The notes under the pieces were generated by a model. It was not told where the DNA came from. It was given only the letters and a program-made list of their open reading frames with translations, and ran no database searches. A stretch of DNA of 55,181 bases, taken from assembly GCA_016987375.1 (NCBI GenBank), contig PJRA01000361.1, positions 359,110 through 414,290 on the forward strand, written 5' to 3'. This document shows, piece by piece, positions 53,019-55,181 of the stretch. This stretch comes from Brachionus koreanus (Eukaryota; Rotifera; Eurotatoria; Ploima; Brachionidae). Each line of letters opens with the position of its first letter. The stretch's first letter is position 1. A program made the position numbers and the translations under genes.

Positions 53019-55181
53019 TCTATTTTTGCATATTCAAATTTAAAAAAAAGCAAATCAAAATAATTTTAATTTCTTAAGTCACGGGTCTTTATTATAAATA
53101 AATTTTTTTTTAGATATTTGCTTATCAAAAATAAGACGAGCAAAATAATTGTAAACTTAAAAATGAGTTGTTTTCTTTTTTTATTAAATAAACTAAATTT
53201 TCGTTTGTTTTTTTTTTTGGAAATTAATCAAAAATTAAATTTTTAGTTCAGAAACTTCTACTTTTAAATTACCAATTTGCTCAAAATAAACTTTGATCAA
53301 CTAGCCAGTCAAGAAAAAAGCCTTTTGGAAGTATTATCTTCAAATTTTCGGCAATTATTCTTTAAAGAGAATTTAAAAATAGACTCAAAAATTGCATAAA
53401 TTAAGCAAGGAAATTAAGTTTTGGTTTTATTTTTTTGAAAATGAAATAATTTCTATTTGCTATGCATTTTAATTTGAATTTTAGGAAATTCATCTATCAA
53501 AAAATAGAGCGGGTAAAATAATTGTGTGAAGTTCTATAAAACTAAAACTTATTAAACATATAAATAATATTATGTTATATAGAAATTAAAACATATGTTA
53601 ATTTAATAAAAAATAATAAAACATAAATAAAATAAAATTTTTAAATATTTTTCTTTTTTAGAGTTGAAATGATGTATTATCGATTAATAAATAGATATTT
53701 TATTAAACAAGGATATATTTAAATAAAAAATAAATAGAAAAAAAATTAAGAAAATTTTTTTTTAATTTCTCCAAAATAAAATCCCTTTAGGTATTCATTT
53801 GACCATTATCTATTACCAAAAATATGTTTTTGGTAAAAAAAACATTTTTAGAACAAAATAACTTTTGTTCTAAAAATGTATATGTTTTGAAATTAAAAAA
53901 TTTAAATCTATTTTACTCAGAAAGATTATACACTTCTCAATTATAGTAAAATTGGACAATTATTTAATGTGTGATTGGGGTGAGTTTTTTTTTGATTGAA
54001 ATCTACGGCAAAATAAAAATTTTGTATTAAAAGCAGTATTAAGGATAGAAAAAATATCCAGATTCCGAAAATAGCATTAATTTAGGACTTGATCAATAAT
54101 GTCAAAATTTATGTTTTTATAAAAGGTCTATTTGAACTAATTTGAATTTTCACGGGAAACTAAAATACCAAGAATAGCTCAAATAAGCATATTATTGAAG
54201 CTCTCTACCTAAGCTATCAATACATTTAATTAAATATCAAATTAAAGTATTTTTGGTTAAGTCCATTCTGAGTTAACCTTAACCTCATTAAACCATTTTG
54301 CTAAGGGGGTCAGTCTGAAAATTCGGTCTAATTCGGTTAATGAATTCCGAGTTTTCAAACAAAACTGAGTCGATAGACAAAAAATAGAAAAAATAGGACA
54401 ACCGGTTATGCCATCTTACTATATATCTTTTATTTGTTTTGAAAAATAAATCGTCAACCATCTAACACAAGTTGTACAACTTTTATATTATTTTTGAAAT
54501 CCGAGTACGAGCCAAAGCTGCTACAGAAAATCCAAAAAATCAAGTTTAATATACTTAAGTTCAAAAAATAAAACATATAAAATTTAAGTTTTATTTATTT
54601 TTAAATTTAATAAAAACTAATAAATTTTATTTTATTTTATAAAAATTGGTTTTAAAATAAAGTAATTTTTAATACACTAGCTATGTTTAAATTGTCCAAA
54701 TTTTTTAAAGTCACTTAGAACAACAAACAGTTTGAATATGGATAGATTTATTTTCATTCTTTTTTATTTTTTAATTTTTTTGGGATTTAAAAAAAATGTA
54801 AAAAAACAAATTTATTAAATCTTATGGTTTTTTGCCAATTCCATTTTTATAAAAAAAATCATAAATCTTTTTAAATATTACCCAAAGAAAATATTTTCAA
54901 ATAATTGAAGCAATTAATTTAAATTAATTAAAGTCAGTTGATGCTTATTTAAATTGATTAACTTTGATTAACTTATGGTTTAGGTCAAATAAAACTAATG
55001 CAACTCATCCTAATTTTTTTTGGGTAATATTAAAAAGAATTGAATAATTTTTTTTTCTTTAAAAATGGAATTTTTTTGAGCGATTATATAATAAAATTGA
55101 CTGTTCAATATTCAATTTTTTTTGACTTTAAATTAAATAAAATTTTAGAGTCTAGTTACTGACTTGACTTTGCTGGTGTCC
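53019..55181. other. Non-coding AT-rich end of the window
   Basis: Upstream of VPS8. It has homopolymer runs and one strong hairpin at 53842-53879. No open frame with composition or splice support was found on either strand. Confidence 0.5.
53842..53879. repeat. Perfect 17-bp hairpin
   Basis: ACATTTTTAGAACAAAA and its exact reverse complement TTTTGTTCTAAAAATGT are separated by TAAC. The perfect arms in unconstrained AT-rich DNA suggest a recent foldback or palindrome. No termination or RNA function can be inferred. Confidence 0.7.

Overview
This is nuclear DNA from an animal, very AT-rich (roughly three quarters A+T). Genes are split by short introns of about 49-69 nt and embedded in fragments of non-LTR retrotransposons and small inverted-repeat elements. 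Cortactin, SUN, a tandem Death-domain protein, a SLC17A9-like transporter, an EGF-repeat protein, a peritrophin-type chitin-binding protein and a MACPF protein together indicate a metazoan. The base composition, intron size and chitin-binding secreted protein would fit a monogonont rotifer such as Brachionus; that is inference. Two runs of N (28204-28581 and 43317-43342) show this is a draft assembly.

Layout. 6-811 (-) tandem Death-domain protein. 812-7198 gene-poor, with a decayed LINE (4855-5690) and a small inverted-repeat element (6624-6786). 7199-9323 (-) SUN-domain protein. 10030-11550 (+) SLC17A9-like transporter. 11551-15282 non-coding, with a 1.1-kb terminal-inverted-repeat element. 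15283-16872 (-) cortactin. 17662-17825 a TTAA-flanked miniature element. 17990-18814 (+) short POLR3E/RPC5. 19090-19249 (-) last exon of an unidentified gene. 20156-20817 (+) four-pass membrane protein, convergent with LTO1 (20835-21227, -). 21917-23295 (+) RPL7A, with C/D snoRNAs in introns 2 and 3 and a second copy of both snoRNAs just downstream. 23924-26958 (-) EGF-repeat protein. 27-29 kb LINE and inverted repeats. 29676-34038 (-) secreted MACPF protein, with a retrotransposon-filled intron. 36642-38318 (+) Tyr/Asn-rich chitin-binding secreted protein. 38901-45191 (-) SEC24. 47045-53018 (-) VPS8. 53019-55181 non-coding.

The genes do not form an operon or a pathway. SEC24 (COPII coat) and VPS8 (CORVET tether) both act in membrane traffic and are neighbours on one strand, but nothing shows that this is meaningful. 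I rebuilt exon joins by reading frame, splice sites and family alignment from memory. RPL7A, cortactin, SEC24 and the transporter are firm. The join of the MACPF exons to the upstream signal-peptide exons and the 5' end of the EGF gene are uncertain.

The most interesting signal is the snoRNA set. Four box C/D RNAs of two families (U27-like, targeting 18S; U24-like, targeting 28S) lie within 1.5 kb. The second pair keeps the guides exactly but has differently sequenced, still-paired terminal stems. I saw no tRNA, rRNA, CRISPR array or bacterial gene.
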